Part shown: piece after piece, positions 1 through 4,977 of the stretch
Layout of the letters: every line of letters begins with the position of its first letter
Position numbering within the stretch: the stretch's first letter is position 1
Source: UBA2287 sp037442025
GTDB taxonomy: Bacteria; Bacteroidota; Bacteroidia; Bacteroidales; Tenuifilaceae
Assembly: GCA_037442025.1 (NCBI GenBank)
Contig: JBBIRB010000071.1
Span: 1-6,330, forward strand
DNA length: 6,330 bases
Direction: 5' to 3'
Notes under the pieces: generated by a model
Databases searched by the model: none
Told to the model about the DNA's origin: nothing
What the model saw: the letters and a program-made list of their open reading frames with translations, nothing else
Position numbers and translations under genes: made by a program

Positions 1-55
1 ACTGCGGGCCGCCCGAAAATCTGGCGAGGGTGGGGAGGCCCTGCGGGCGGAAGCT
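1..55. repeat. 55-bp GC-rich direct repeat, left copy
   Basis: Every base matches 1748-1802. By hand count 40 of 55 bases are G or C, against 25-31% in sampled stretches of the genes it borders. It has an internal inverted repeat, CCGCCCG (9-15) with CGGGCGG (44-50), so it can fold into a stem with a 28-nt loop. The match begins at the first base of the window, so the true repeat may extend further left. No coding potential, target-site duplication or transposase was seen. Its nature (recombination site, dispersed repeat, or remnant of a duplicated rhs end) is not settled by this window. Confidence 0.9.
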
Positions 56-76
56 GGTTTTGTCTTAATCTTTTTG

Positions 77-104
77 TTTCTTTTTGCATCAAGGCAAAAA
101 GAAA
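77..104. repeat. Perfect 11-bp hairpin with ATCAAG loop, left copy
   Basis: The arms TTTCTTTTTGC (77-87) and GCAAAAAGAAA (94-104) are exact reverse complements around the six-base loop ATCAAG (88-93). A second hairpin at 1828-1855 has the same loop and stem length but different stem bases. Both lie a short T-rich spacer downstream of a 55-bp repeat copy. There is no T-run after the right arm, so it is not a textbook intrinsic terminator when read on the plus strand. It may be a structured dispersed repeat or a recombination or protein-binding site. Confidence 0.8.
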
Positions 105-150
105 GGAGGAAATTTGCTATCTTAGTCCTGACGTTCTTTGAAAGTTAGCC

Positions 151-1278
151 ATGCAGCCCCTGTTCGATCGGGGTTATACTGGCCACGAGCATATGTGCGG
201 TTTTGGGCTTATAAATATGAATGGCCGCCTATACGACCCCTACCTGCAGCGTTTCCTCAGCCCCGACCCCTACGTGCAGGAACCCTTTAATTTGCAGAAC
301 TACAACCGCTACGCATACTGCCTCAACAACCCGCTAATGTACACCGACCCGAGCGGGGAGTCATTTATTGCCTTTGCAGTAGGGTTTATTATAGGTGCAT
401 ATTTTGGTGGGTCTTTAGCAAATAAAAATCTTAACCCCCTTAAATGGGATTATAATAATTCCAGCACCGGGGCGGGTATTATTTTTGGAGGGTTAGCAGG
501 AGGTTTTTCAGCTGCTATGAGTTGGGGTGTAATTTCGCAGGGCTATTCATTTAATTTATCAATTGGGGCAGGTTTTGGTAGTATTCAAACTGGAGTTGGG
601 AATGCCATTAATTTAAGCGCTAATTTTTTAGTTTCAAATTCTGGAGTTATTTTAAATGGAATAGGCTATACAACTATTGCTGGCGGAGGGGCTTTTTTGG
701 CATATAATACAATTTCAAATAGTTGGGGAGGAGGAGGTATTTCTGATAGTCAAATTAGTTCAAATTTTCAAAACAGTATGAATGAATGGAGGAGGAATAA
801 TAGAAGACCTTCTTTTTGGGTAGGCCCTTTAACAGTAACAAATTGGGAATACGTATTTGAAAATACCTTTGTTGCTCAATCAGTAAGTCTTGATATTAAT
901 GTTAACGCCTTGGGTGGTTCTGGCTTTAGTATAGGCTATGTATTTAATTATCATGGAGAAGGTAGTTGGTTTTTTGGATCAGTTGCCTATGTAGGTGAGC
1001 CAGGGGTTGGAATTGGAATAAATAGTACTGTATACTTTTATACTGGTGACTCAACTTGGGACATCTCAATACTTGAGGGAGATGCAGGATTCTGGCAAGC
1101 TGGAGGGACAGTTGGACCAGGATTTGCAGGCGTTGATGTAATGTATAATAGAGTATGGAATAATCAAGCAGGTTATTCTGGCAATGGAATTTATATTGGA
1201 TTAGGAGCATCAACTGTGCCTTTTGTAAATGGTTCTGCGGGTTACTCAATGATGAAATTTTTAAGAAAAAGAAGATAG
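151..1278 (+). CDS. Orphan Rhs C-terminal fragment: RHS core end plus variable tip domain
   Basis: This 375-residue protein is a headless piece of an Rhs/YD-repeat polymorphic toxin. Residues 4-70 are the conserved end of the RHS repeat-associated core, with RGYTGHEH, INMNGRLYDP, RFLSPDP, NRYAYCLNNPL and the boundary motif DPSGE. Full Rhs proteins carry hundreds to thousands of residues before this point. Here an in-frame TGA at 139-141 closes the frame, so ATG 151 is the furthest start. After the boundary, residues 72-190 are hydrophobic and Gly-rich, like the segments that often link Rhs cores to their effectors. Residues 195-375 are a Gly-rich, probably beta-rich domain ending in KFLRKRR. 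I do not recognise it and see no nuclease, deaminase or ADP-ribosyltransferase motif. GC content drops from 55% (181-360) to 31% (601-720), the usual sign of a swapped-in tip. Alone it lacks the shell needed for export, so it is probably a displaced or silent tip that recombination could graft onto a complete rhs gene. Confidence 0.85.
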   Translation: MQPLFDRGYTGHEHMCGFGLINMNGRLYDPYLQRFLSPDPYVQEPFNLQNYNRYAYCLNNPLMYTDPSGESFIAFAVGFIIGAYFGGSLANKNLNPLKWDYNNSSTGAGIIFGGLAGGFSAAMSWGVISQGYSFNLSIGAGFGSIQTGVGNAINLSANFLVSNSGVILNGIGYTTIAGGGAFLAYNTISNSWGGGGISDSQISSNFQNSMNEWRRNNRRPSFWVGPLTVTNWEYVFENTFVAQSVSLDINVNALGGSGFSIGYVFNYHGEGSWFFGSVAYVGEPGVGIGINSTVYFYTGDSTWDISILEGDAGFWQAGGTVGPGFAGVDVMYNRVWNNQAGYSGNGIYIGLGASTVPFVNGSAGYSMMKFLRKRR

Positions 1279-1284
1279 GATAAT

Positions 1285-1665
1285 ATGCGTATTAATAGAA
1301 GTCAATTCATTTCCCTGTTAATTATTTTTACTATTGTAATTCTAATTGGGACACTTTCTGTTAAAAAGCAGTTATTAAAACAGAAATTGTTTTACAAAAA
1401 TTACCCATTAGTAAAATTCGAAATCGAATATAGGGGTTTTGTCTTTAAAAGATATTATACACATAGTAGAACTTTTGTGGAAATAGAAAATGGAACAAAG
1501 TACTCTTTCCCTTGGGCGTATAATTTTCAAAACAATCCATATTTTCTGGGTGATTTCTTAATAATAGGTGATTTCATACTCAAGCCAGCAAACACCGATA
1601 CACTCTATGTCTTCAGAGGAGAACAAAAGTATTTTTTTGTTTTGGAAAAGAGGATAAATAAGTAA
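1285..1665 (+). CDS. Small membrane-anchored protein, candidate immunity partner of the Rhs tip
   Basis: The gene encodes 126 residues and starts 6 bp after the rhs tip stop, so the two are probably co-transcribed and translationally coupled. Residues 8-26 form one hydrophobic segment (FISLLIIFTIVILIGTL) after a short basic start. This suggests an inner-membrane anchor with the rest outside the cytoplasm; there is no lipobox Cys. The remainder is rich in Tyr, Phe and Lys, with a GDFILKPANTDTLYVFR stretch (residues 95-111) followed by KYFFVLEK. I associate this pattern with small Bacteroidetes proteins encoded behind rhs tips, but that is from memory. Composition is very AT-rich, about 25% GC over 1321-1440, like the tip and unlike the rhs core. 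Position, size and shared composition make it a candidate immunity protein. No specific family was identified, and an unrelated membrane protein remains possible. Confidence 0.8.
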   Translation: MRINRSQFISLLIIFTIVILIGTLSVKKQLLKQKLFYKNYPLVKFEIEYRGFVFKRYYTHSRTFVEIENGTKYSFPWAYNFQNNPYFLGDFLIIGDFILKPANTDTLYVFRGEQKYFFVLEKRINK

Positions 1666-1747
1666 TTATTCTACTCCCACGCTTCGTCATGCCGCGTGCA
1701 ATTTAGCTACCCATTTCGGAGCAGAACCCCCATGGGGCGTTAGCCCC
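1666..1747. other. Non-coding stretch before the right repeat, with a small GC hairpin
   Basis: No gene was seen here. CCCCATGGGG (1728-1737) is a perfect palindrome. Overlapping it, GGGGC (1734-1738) pairs with GCCCC (1743-1747) around a GTTA loop and directly abuts the 55-bp repeat. The stem is only 5 bp and lacks a following T-run, so it is a weak terminator candidate. It may instead be part of a longer version of the repeat, because the matching sequence to the left of copy 1 is outside the window. Confidence 0.5.
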
Positions 1748-1802
1748 ACTGCGGGCCGCCCGAAAATCTGGCGAGGGTGGGGAGGCCCTGCGGGCGGAAG
1801 CT
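1748..1802. repeat. 55-bp GC-rich direct repeat, right copy
   Basis: This is identical over its full length to 1-55 and in the same orientation. Together the two copies bound a 1,747-bp unit holding the rhs tip and its small partner gene. Sequence identity ends abruptly after AAGCT. Beyond it the two flanks keep the same layout, a T-rich spacer (21 bp on the left, 25 bp here) and then a hairpin, but not the same sequence. Perfect conservation next to a diverged flank suggests either recent duplication or selection on the repeat itself. Confidence 0.9.
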
Positions 1803-1827
1803 TCAGATTTTCTTGATTTTCTTTGCC

Positions 1828-1855
1828 TACTTTCTTGTATCAAGACAAGAAAGTA
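1828..1855. repeat. Perfect 11-bp hairpin with ATCAAG loop, right copy
   Basis: The arms TACTTTCTTGT (1828-1838) and ACAAGAAAGTA (1845-1855) are exact reverse complements around ATCAAG (1839-1844). Compared with the left hairpin at 77-104, several stem positions differ, and each change is matched on the opposite arm. The loop is unchanged. This pattern indicates that the fold, not the stem sequence, is what is conserved. Confidence 0.8.
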
Positions 1856-2019
1856 AGATTAGAGCCGATCCCAATGCCCAACAGCAGAAGCATACCCGGC
1901 AGCGTAAGGGTCTGCCCCAGCATTGCTCGCGGGTGTCGTCGGGATGAGTGCGAGCAAAAACTTAGTTGGTGTAATGATTTAATTGCCGAGGGGCATTTAA
2001 TTACGAAACCTGTTCGAAC
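1856..2019. other. Gene-free stretch with a second inverted repeat
   Basis: No convincing gene was seen here. TTGCTCGC (1923-1930) pairs perfectly with GCGAGCAA (1950-1957) around a 19-nt loop. On the minus strand a 27-codon hydrophobic reading frame runs from ATG at 1923 to a TGA at 1840-1842 inside the neighbouring hairpin. I regard it as part of a repeat and not as a proven peptide. Together, 1803-1957 resembles a dispersed repeat element placed between the rhs cassette and the next gene pair. Taken with the stretch before it, the whole gene-free interval from 1666 to 2019 is repeat-like. Confidence 0.45.
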
Positions 2020-2460
2020 CTAAGAGAGGTTGTCTAAGTCGGCAATATCCTGCGGCCGACCCGAAGCCCTTTTATTCGCTTTTAAGTTTTCTAAGTCGAT
2101 AAAGTTTAGTAGAACCCCATCCAGTAATAATTCAACTCTCGAATTGTAACAGCTGTTGAACTCTACCCCGTCGCACGACATAATAATATCTATTCTATTA
2201 GGGGGATAACCCAGTTGAATAAATTCTTCGGGATTGAGGAAATCTTTCTTTTGCAGTCCTGCATTTTTGAATCCGAAATGGTCCAAGGCATTCACAATCC
2301 TTTCGGAATTTTCTTCCGAAATCAGAACCCAAATATCTAAATCTTTTGTATACCGAGGGTATCCATGAAATCCAACAGCATAGCCACCTACAATGAGATA
2401 CTTTACGTTGTTAACGTTTAACAATTCGATAAACTCTCTGAAATCCTTGCTCAGAACCAT
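2020..2460 (-). CDS. Minimal nucleotidyltransferase (MNT / AbiEii-related type)
   Basis: This 146-residue protein has the pol-beta-type nucleotidyltransferase core. GGYAVGFHGYPRY (residues 25-37) leads into the metal-binding pair D40 and D42 (KDLDIWV). A third acidic residue, D91, sits in NRIDIIMS. The C-terminal part, KRASGRPQDIADLDNL (130-145), matches the Lys/Arg and QD-x-x-DL ending common in this group. All expected catalytic positions are present, so it appears active; the likely reaction is transfer of a nucleotide or nucleotides to a protein or RNA target. I chose the ATG at 2458-2460 because residues before it (from a TTG at 2505) do not look like family sequence. It overlaps the end of the upstream 66-residue gene by about 50 bp in another frame, implying tight coupling. 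Related two-gene modules act as toxin-antitoxin or phage-defence systems; which partner would be toxic is not visible here. Confidence 0.85.
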   Translation of the reverse strand: MVLSKDFREFIELLNVNNVKYLIVGGYAVGFHGYPRYTKDLDIWVLISEENSERIVNALDHFGFKNAGLQKKDFLNPEEFIQLGYPPNRIDIIMSCDGVEFNSCYNSRVELLLDGVLLNFIDLENLKANKRASGRPQDIADLDNLS

Positions 2461-2611
2461 ATTTCCATGTATTGTACTCTTCCCTGATATTTTCGAGTGT
2501 TGCAATCCTTATTTCATAAGGCTGCGTTTGCCAAAAAAGAAAATCGTTTCCTTGATCTTTTATTTTACCCTTTCGTAAAAAGGTTTTATCAATAGAACCG
2601 AAATCAGTCAT
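2411..2611 (-). CDS. Small partner protein of the nucleotidyltransferase
   Basis: The 66-residue protein starts at an ATG (2609-2611) placed just after a good Bacteroidetes promoter. Its final 50 bases overlap the start of the nucleotidyltransferase gene. It has no signal peptide or membrane segment. The central FWQTQPYEIRIATLENIREEY stretch (about residues 25-45) and the closing QRVYRIVKR resemble short helical proteins that I recall preceding nucleotidyltransferases in many Bacteroidetes: a 'W-x-S/T-x-x-x-E-x-R-x-x-x-x-E' helix followed by a basic 'QRV-R-I' tail. By position it could be an antitoxin, a substrate or a regulator of the enzyme. It carries no recognisable DNA-binding domain. 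It is well supported as a gene by its promoter, overlap and family-like pattern, but its function is inferred from context only. Confidence 0.75.
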   Translation of the reverse strand: MTDFGSIDKTFLRKGKIKDQGNDFLFWQTQPYEIRIATLENIREEYNTWKYGSEQGFQRVYRIVKR

Positions 2612-2636
2612 GATTTTTTTAAGGACTTAATTTATA

Positions 2637-2668
2637 CAAATATAGTGAAAGGTAGCAATCATTTCAAG
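2637..2668 (-). promoter_or_regulatory. Bacteroidetes-type promoter for the two-gene nucleotidyltransferase module
   Basis: On the minus strand, TATATTTG (2644 to 2637) is an exact match to the TAnnTTTG -7 element. CTTG (2668 to 2665) matches three of four bases of the TTTG -33 element, with a 20-bp spacer. Transcription would begin near 2630, leaving a leader of about 20 nt before the ATG at 2611. No Shine-Dalgarno site is present; the leader just before the ATG is AT-rich. Confidence 0.65.
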
Positions 2669-2956
2669 CAGAAGGATTGCATGTTTCATTAAAAGTTTTC
2701 TATTGCTCTTGCACCTTTCGGTTTCTAGCCAAGTGTATCTTCGAGAGCAGTTCGACACTTCGGCAAGCTCAGTTCATCGCAGCTCACTGTATCACCTCAG
2801 GCACCCCTTCTCACTCGAGCCTTCACCCTCTGCCGTAACTATTTTAAAAGGCATCAGCCATTGAGACCAGTCCGCATGTATTTACGTTACCTATCTGCAA
2901 TGCTGTTTGGTAGTCCGGTGAGTTCCCTAAGGTATTTTCAAACTGTGTGCAAACAC
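2669..2956. other. Intergenic region, no gene seen
   Basis: This 288-bp stretch separates the two minus-strand transcription units. No reading frame here looks like a real protein. The segment around 2747-2780 (GTTCGACACTTCGGCAAGCT and following bases) resembles a short dispersed repeat of the 'CACTTCGACAAGCTCAGTG' kind that I recall from Bacteroidetes genomes, here diverged. No convincing terminator for the TPM operon was found. Confidence 0.4.
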
Positions 2957-3733
2957 CTACCAGCGTCCTCCAGCGCCGCCGCCTCCAAACGATCCACCGC
3001 CACCTCCACTGAAACCACCAAAGCCACCACTTCCCGAACTGAAACTGCTAAAACCACCACTTCTACCTCCTCCTCCACTCAACATGCCCAGTGCAATCCA
3101 AAAGGGGATATTGTGCCCCAACGAGTGCCCCTTCGATTTGCTGGCGGCCTTGCCTATGGCGAAGAAAATAATTAAAAAAACAATTGCTAAAAATATGAAG
3201 GGGGCAAAGGAAATTTCGTTGTACTGTTGGGCCGTAAACTTGCCCGATGCCAAGCTAATAATGGTATTGGTGGCAGCATCAATACCACCGTATATGTTGC
3301 CCTCCCTGAAATGTGGAATGAGTTCGCGCTCCACAATGCGCTTGGCAGTAGCATCGGGTATAACGTCTTCTAGTCCGTAGCCAGTAGCAATATAAACTTC
3401 GCCAGCACCCTCTTCGTTGCGGGGCTTTATAACTATAACGGCTCCATTATTTTTGCCCTTTTGTCCAACTCCCCACTTTTCGCCCAGACGAAAAGCAAAA
3501 TCGCTAATAGCATAGTCGCCTAATGTTGCAACTGTAACTACATAAATTTGTGTAGAGGTAGTGTCGTGATAACTCCTCAGCTTGCCCTCGAGCATACGCC
3601 ATTCATCGGGTTTAAGAATGTTGGCAAAGTCGTTTACCAGCCTTGGGGGCTGCATGGGGTCGGGAATGTTGGCTCCCAAGCTGGTTGCCAGGGTCAGGCC
3701 AACAAGTATGCCTAAAAGTGCTCTTGCTCTCAT
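2957..3733 (-). CDS. TPM-domain membrane protein with Gly/Ser-rich tail
   Basis: The 258-residue protein starts with a signal peptide or N-terminal anchor (residues 1-21, ALLGILVGLTLATSLGA). A TPM domain (DUF477, about 30-165) follows, recognisable by VNDFANIL, WGVGQKGKNNGAVIVI (87-102) and ATGYGLEDVIPD (116-127). Next comes a strong membrane segment (176-195, FAPFIFLAIVFLIIFFAIGK) and a weaker hydrophobic stretch (about 208-218). The last 40 residues are almost all Gly, Ser and Phe and end in GGGGAGGRW, a hallmark of this family. The TPM domain would face the periplasm. Family members are linked to membrane-protein or photosystem repair in plants and cyanobacteria, but the bacterial role is poorly defined. 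It is the third gene of the operon, starting 11 bp after the shorter TPM gene, which suggests the two work together. Confidence 0.93.
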   Translation of the reverse strand: MRARALLGILVGLTLATSLGANIPDPMQPPRLVNDFANILKPDEWRMLEGKLRSYHDTTSTQIYVVTVATLGDYAISDFAFRLGEKWGVGQKGKNNGAVIVIKPRNEEGAGEVYIATGYGLEDVIPDATAKRIVERELIPHFREGNIYGGIDAATNTIISLASGKFTAQQYNEISFAPFIFLAIVFLIIFFAIGKAASKSKGHSLGHNIPFWIALGMLSGGGGRSGGFSSFSSGSGGFGGFSGGGGGSFGGGGAGGRW

Positions 3734-3744
3734 TGGGATTGGGG

Positions 3745-4185
3745 TTAGCTGCCAAACGAAATTTGGTCGGGTAATTCGTTAATGTCTTCGTTTCTTTTAT
3801 ATGGGAAGAGTTTCTTAAGCATCTCTCCTGTCATTCTAATTCCTCTAATGAGTCCAGTAGAAACATTCCCTTGCGAAAATTCGTCGAGCATGGTGGCCTT
3901 AATATTGTCCCAAAAATTATTCGGAAGGTACCTGTTAATGCCCACGTCGCCAATAATGGCAAATTGTCGGTCTTCAATGCTCATATAGAAAAGAACTCCG
4001 TTCCGGAGCTGGGTTTTGTGCATGCGTAGCATGGCAAATACCTCGGTAGCGCGGTCGAGCACGTCGCCTTTACAAAGCCGTTCAACGTGGAGCCGTATTT
4101 CGCCCGATGTGTTTACCTCGGCTTGTCGAATGGCATCCTCAATGGCTTTTTTTTGGATATCGGTAAAAAAATCGATGGGTTGCAT
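3745..4185 (-). CDS. Short TPM-domain protein
   Basis: The 146-residue protein is nearly all one TPM domain. It opens with FFTDIQKKAIEDAIRQAEVN and TSGEIRLHVER (residues 6-36), continues with RNGVLFYMSIEDRQFAIIGDVGINRYLP (61-88), and ends with GLIRGIRMTGEMLKKLFPYK. It has no signal peptide or membrane segment, unlike its downstream relative, so it probably stays in the cytoplasm or binds a membrane partner. I chose ATG 4183-4185 because it places the FFTDIQK motif at the very start, as in relatives. A TTG at 4207-4209 would add eight residues that do not look conserved. It lies 29 bp after the lemA stop and 11 bp before the second TPM gene. LemA followed by a short and a long TPM protein is a recurrent Bacteroidetes arrangement. 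The biochemical activity is not established. Confidence 0.9.
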   Translation of the reverse strand: MQPIDFFTDIQKKAIEDAIRQAEVNTSGEIRLHVERLCKGDVLDRATEVFAMLRMHKTQLRNGVLFYMSIEDRQFAIIGDVGINRYLPNNFWDNIKATMLDEFSQGNVSTGLIRGIRMTGEMLKKLFPYKRNEDINELPDQISFGS

Positions 4186-4214
4186 ATTGCCTGTTTTAGG
4201 GTAAGCCAAAGGAG

Positions 4215-4799
4215 TTAAAATTCAACCTTGGGGGCAGTGCTGGCACCCTGGTCGGCTTCAAAATAGGCTTTCTTCTCGAAACCAAACCATCCCGAATAGA
4301 TAAGCTGAGGAAATTTTCGGATATACGCATTATATGCCATCACATCTTCGTTGAATTTTCGTCGCTCAACGGCAATGCGGTTCTCAGTTCCTTCGAGCTG
4401 GGCCTGCAGTTCCAAAAAATTCTGGTTTGCCTTCAGGTCGGGGTAGCGCTCAACAGTTACCAGAAGTCGCGACAGGGCGCCGCTTAGCTCTCCTTGTGCT
4501 GCTTGGAATTTTTTTAGGCTCTCCTCATTCAAAGTCTGTGGGTTAATGCTTACCTGAGTAGCCTTGGCGCGAGCTTCAATAACCTGGGTTAGGGTTTGCT
4601 GCTCGAAATTGGCGTAACCCTTTACGGTATTAATCAAATTGGGAATCAGGTCCATGCGTCTTTGGTAAACATTCTCAACGTTTGCCCATTGTGCAGTAAC
4701 TCCTTCTTCGAGCGAAACCATTTGGTTGTAACCGCAGCTGCTAAAAAATGGCATAGCCAGCGAAAGGGCTATAAGGTAGATAATCGATTTTCTTTTCAT
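4215..4799 (-). CDS. lemA: LemA family lipoprotein
   Basis: This is a 194-residue LemA protein of normal family length. Residues 1-22 form a lipoprotein signal ending in the lipobox FFSSC, with Cys22 as the lipidated residue, so the mature protein is membrane-tethered outside the cytoplasm. The LemA signature follows: W38-ANVENVYQRRMDLIPNLINTVKGYA (to residue 63), then ATQVSINPQTL, GALSRLLVTVERYPDLKANQ (107-126) and ENRIAVERRKFNEDVMAYNAYI (139-160). These form long amphipathic helices. The last 30 residues, GWFGFEKKAYFEADQGAST and following, are the usual family ending. It is the first gene of the operon with the two TPM genes. LemA's molecular function is unclear, though it is widely conserved and associated with envelope maintenance. 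Many relatives use an N-terminal membrane helix, so the lipobox form here is a clear variant. Confidence 0.95.
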   Translation of the reverse strand: MKRKSIIYLIALSLAMPFFSSCGYNQMVSLEEGVTAQWANVENVYQRRMDLIPNLINTVKGYANFEQQTLTQVIEARAKATQVSINPQTLNEESLKKFQAAQGELSGALSRLLVTVERYPDLKANQNFLELQAQLEGTENRIAVERRKFNEDVMAYNAYIRKFPQLIYSGWFGFEKKAYFEADQGASTAPKVEF

Positions 4800-4822
4800 A
4801 CGTGTTGGTTTTTTGTGGTGTG

Positions 4823-4852
4823 TAAATTTAAGGAATTAAGATTTCTATCGAA
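4823..4852 (-). promoter_or_regulatory. Possible lemA promoter
   Basis: On the minus strand, TAAATTTA (4830 to 4823) matches seven of the eight positions of the TAnnTTTG -7 element. TTCG (4852 to 4849) matches three of four bases of TTTG, with an 18-bp spacer. This would give a leader of about 17 nt before the lemA ATG. An alternative -7 candidate, TATATTGG near 4865-4872, is weaker. The call rests only on consensus resemblance in an AT-rich region. Confidence 0.35.
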
Positions 4853-4911
4853 CTGTTTTTATGCCAATATAGCATTCTTTAACAATGTATTGCGCTTATG
4901 GGTTGAGTGCT

Positions 4912-4927
4912 AATGGTTCGTACCATT
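4912..4927. promoter_or_regulatory. Inverted repeat, candidate operator of hutU
   Basis: AATGGT (4912-4917) and ACCATT (4922-4927) are perfect reverse complements around TCGT. The dyad overlaps the -33 region of the predicted hutU promoter, where a bound repressor would block transcription. The identity of any regulator is unknown, and a 6-bp dyad can occur by chance. Confidence 0.4.
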
Positions 4928-4956
4928 GCCACGAGTGCCAAAAATGTTTACTTTTG
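4925..4956 (+). promoter_or_regulatory. Bacteroidetes-type promoter for hutU
   Basis: TACTTTTG (4949-4956) is an exact match to the TAnnTTTG -7 element. ATTG (4925-4928) matches three of four bases of TTTG, with a 20-bp spacer. Transcription would start near 4963, giving a short leader of about 15 nt before ATG 4978. No Shine-Dalgarno site is visible; the leader is A/T-rich, as is usual in this phylum. Confidence 0.65.
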
Positions 4957-4977
4957 CAGTTAGAAATATTGATTAGT

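Noticed and set aside
104..109. AGGAGG that looks like a strong Shine-Dalgarno site before the rhs fragment
   Set aside because: It lies about 41 nt upstream of ATG 151, too far to position that start. It overlaps the end of the hairpin, and this phylum rarely uses such sites.
944..1249. 101-codon minus-strand reading frame inside the rhs tip
   Set aside because: It is wholly antisense to the better supported rhs tip, is Leu/Gln-rich low-complexity sequence, and shows no family pattern.
2012..2019. GTTCGAAC, resembling a tRNA T-loop and a possible attachment site
   Set aside because: No flanking T-stem, acceptor stem, anticodon arm or CCA end could be found on either strand. It is just an 8-bp palindrome.
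1823..2023. 66-codon plus-strand frame from a TTG
   Set aside because: It runs through the perfect hairpin and the second inverted repeat and has no domain pattern or ribosome-binding context, so it is better explained as repeat DNA.
2461..2505. TTG start extending the nucleotidyltransferase by 15 residues
   Set aside because: The extension falls deeper inside the upstream 66-residue gene and lacks family resemblance. The ATG at 2460 begins right before the first conserved helix.
2945..2956. GTGT-GCAA-ACAC stem just after the TPM operon stop
   Set aside because: A 4-bp stem is too weak and no T-run follows, so it is not supported as a terminator.
2861..3175. Ser/Thr-rich 104-codon plus-strand frame
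   Set aside because: It is the antisense image of the Gly/Ser-rich tail of the TPM protein, whose codons read as Thr/Ser-rich on the other strand.
4186..4209. TTG start extending the short TPM protein by eight residues
   Set aside because: The extra residues (MAYPKTGN) are not family-like, and the ATG at 4185 puts the conserved FFTDIQK motif in its usual place.
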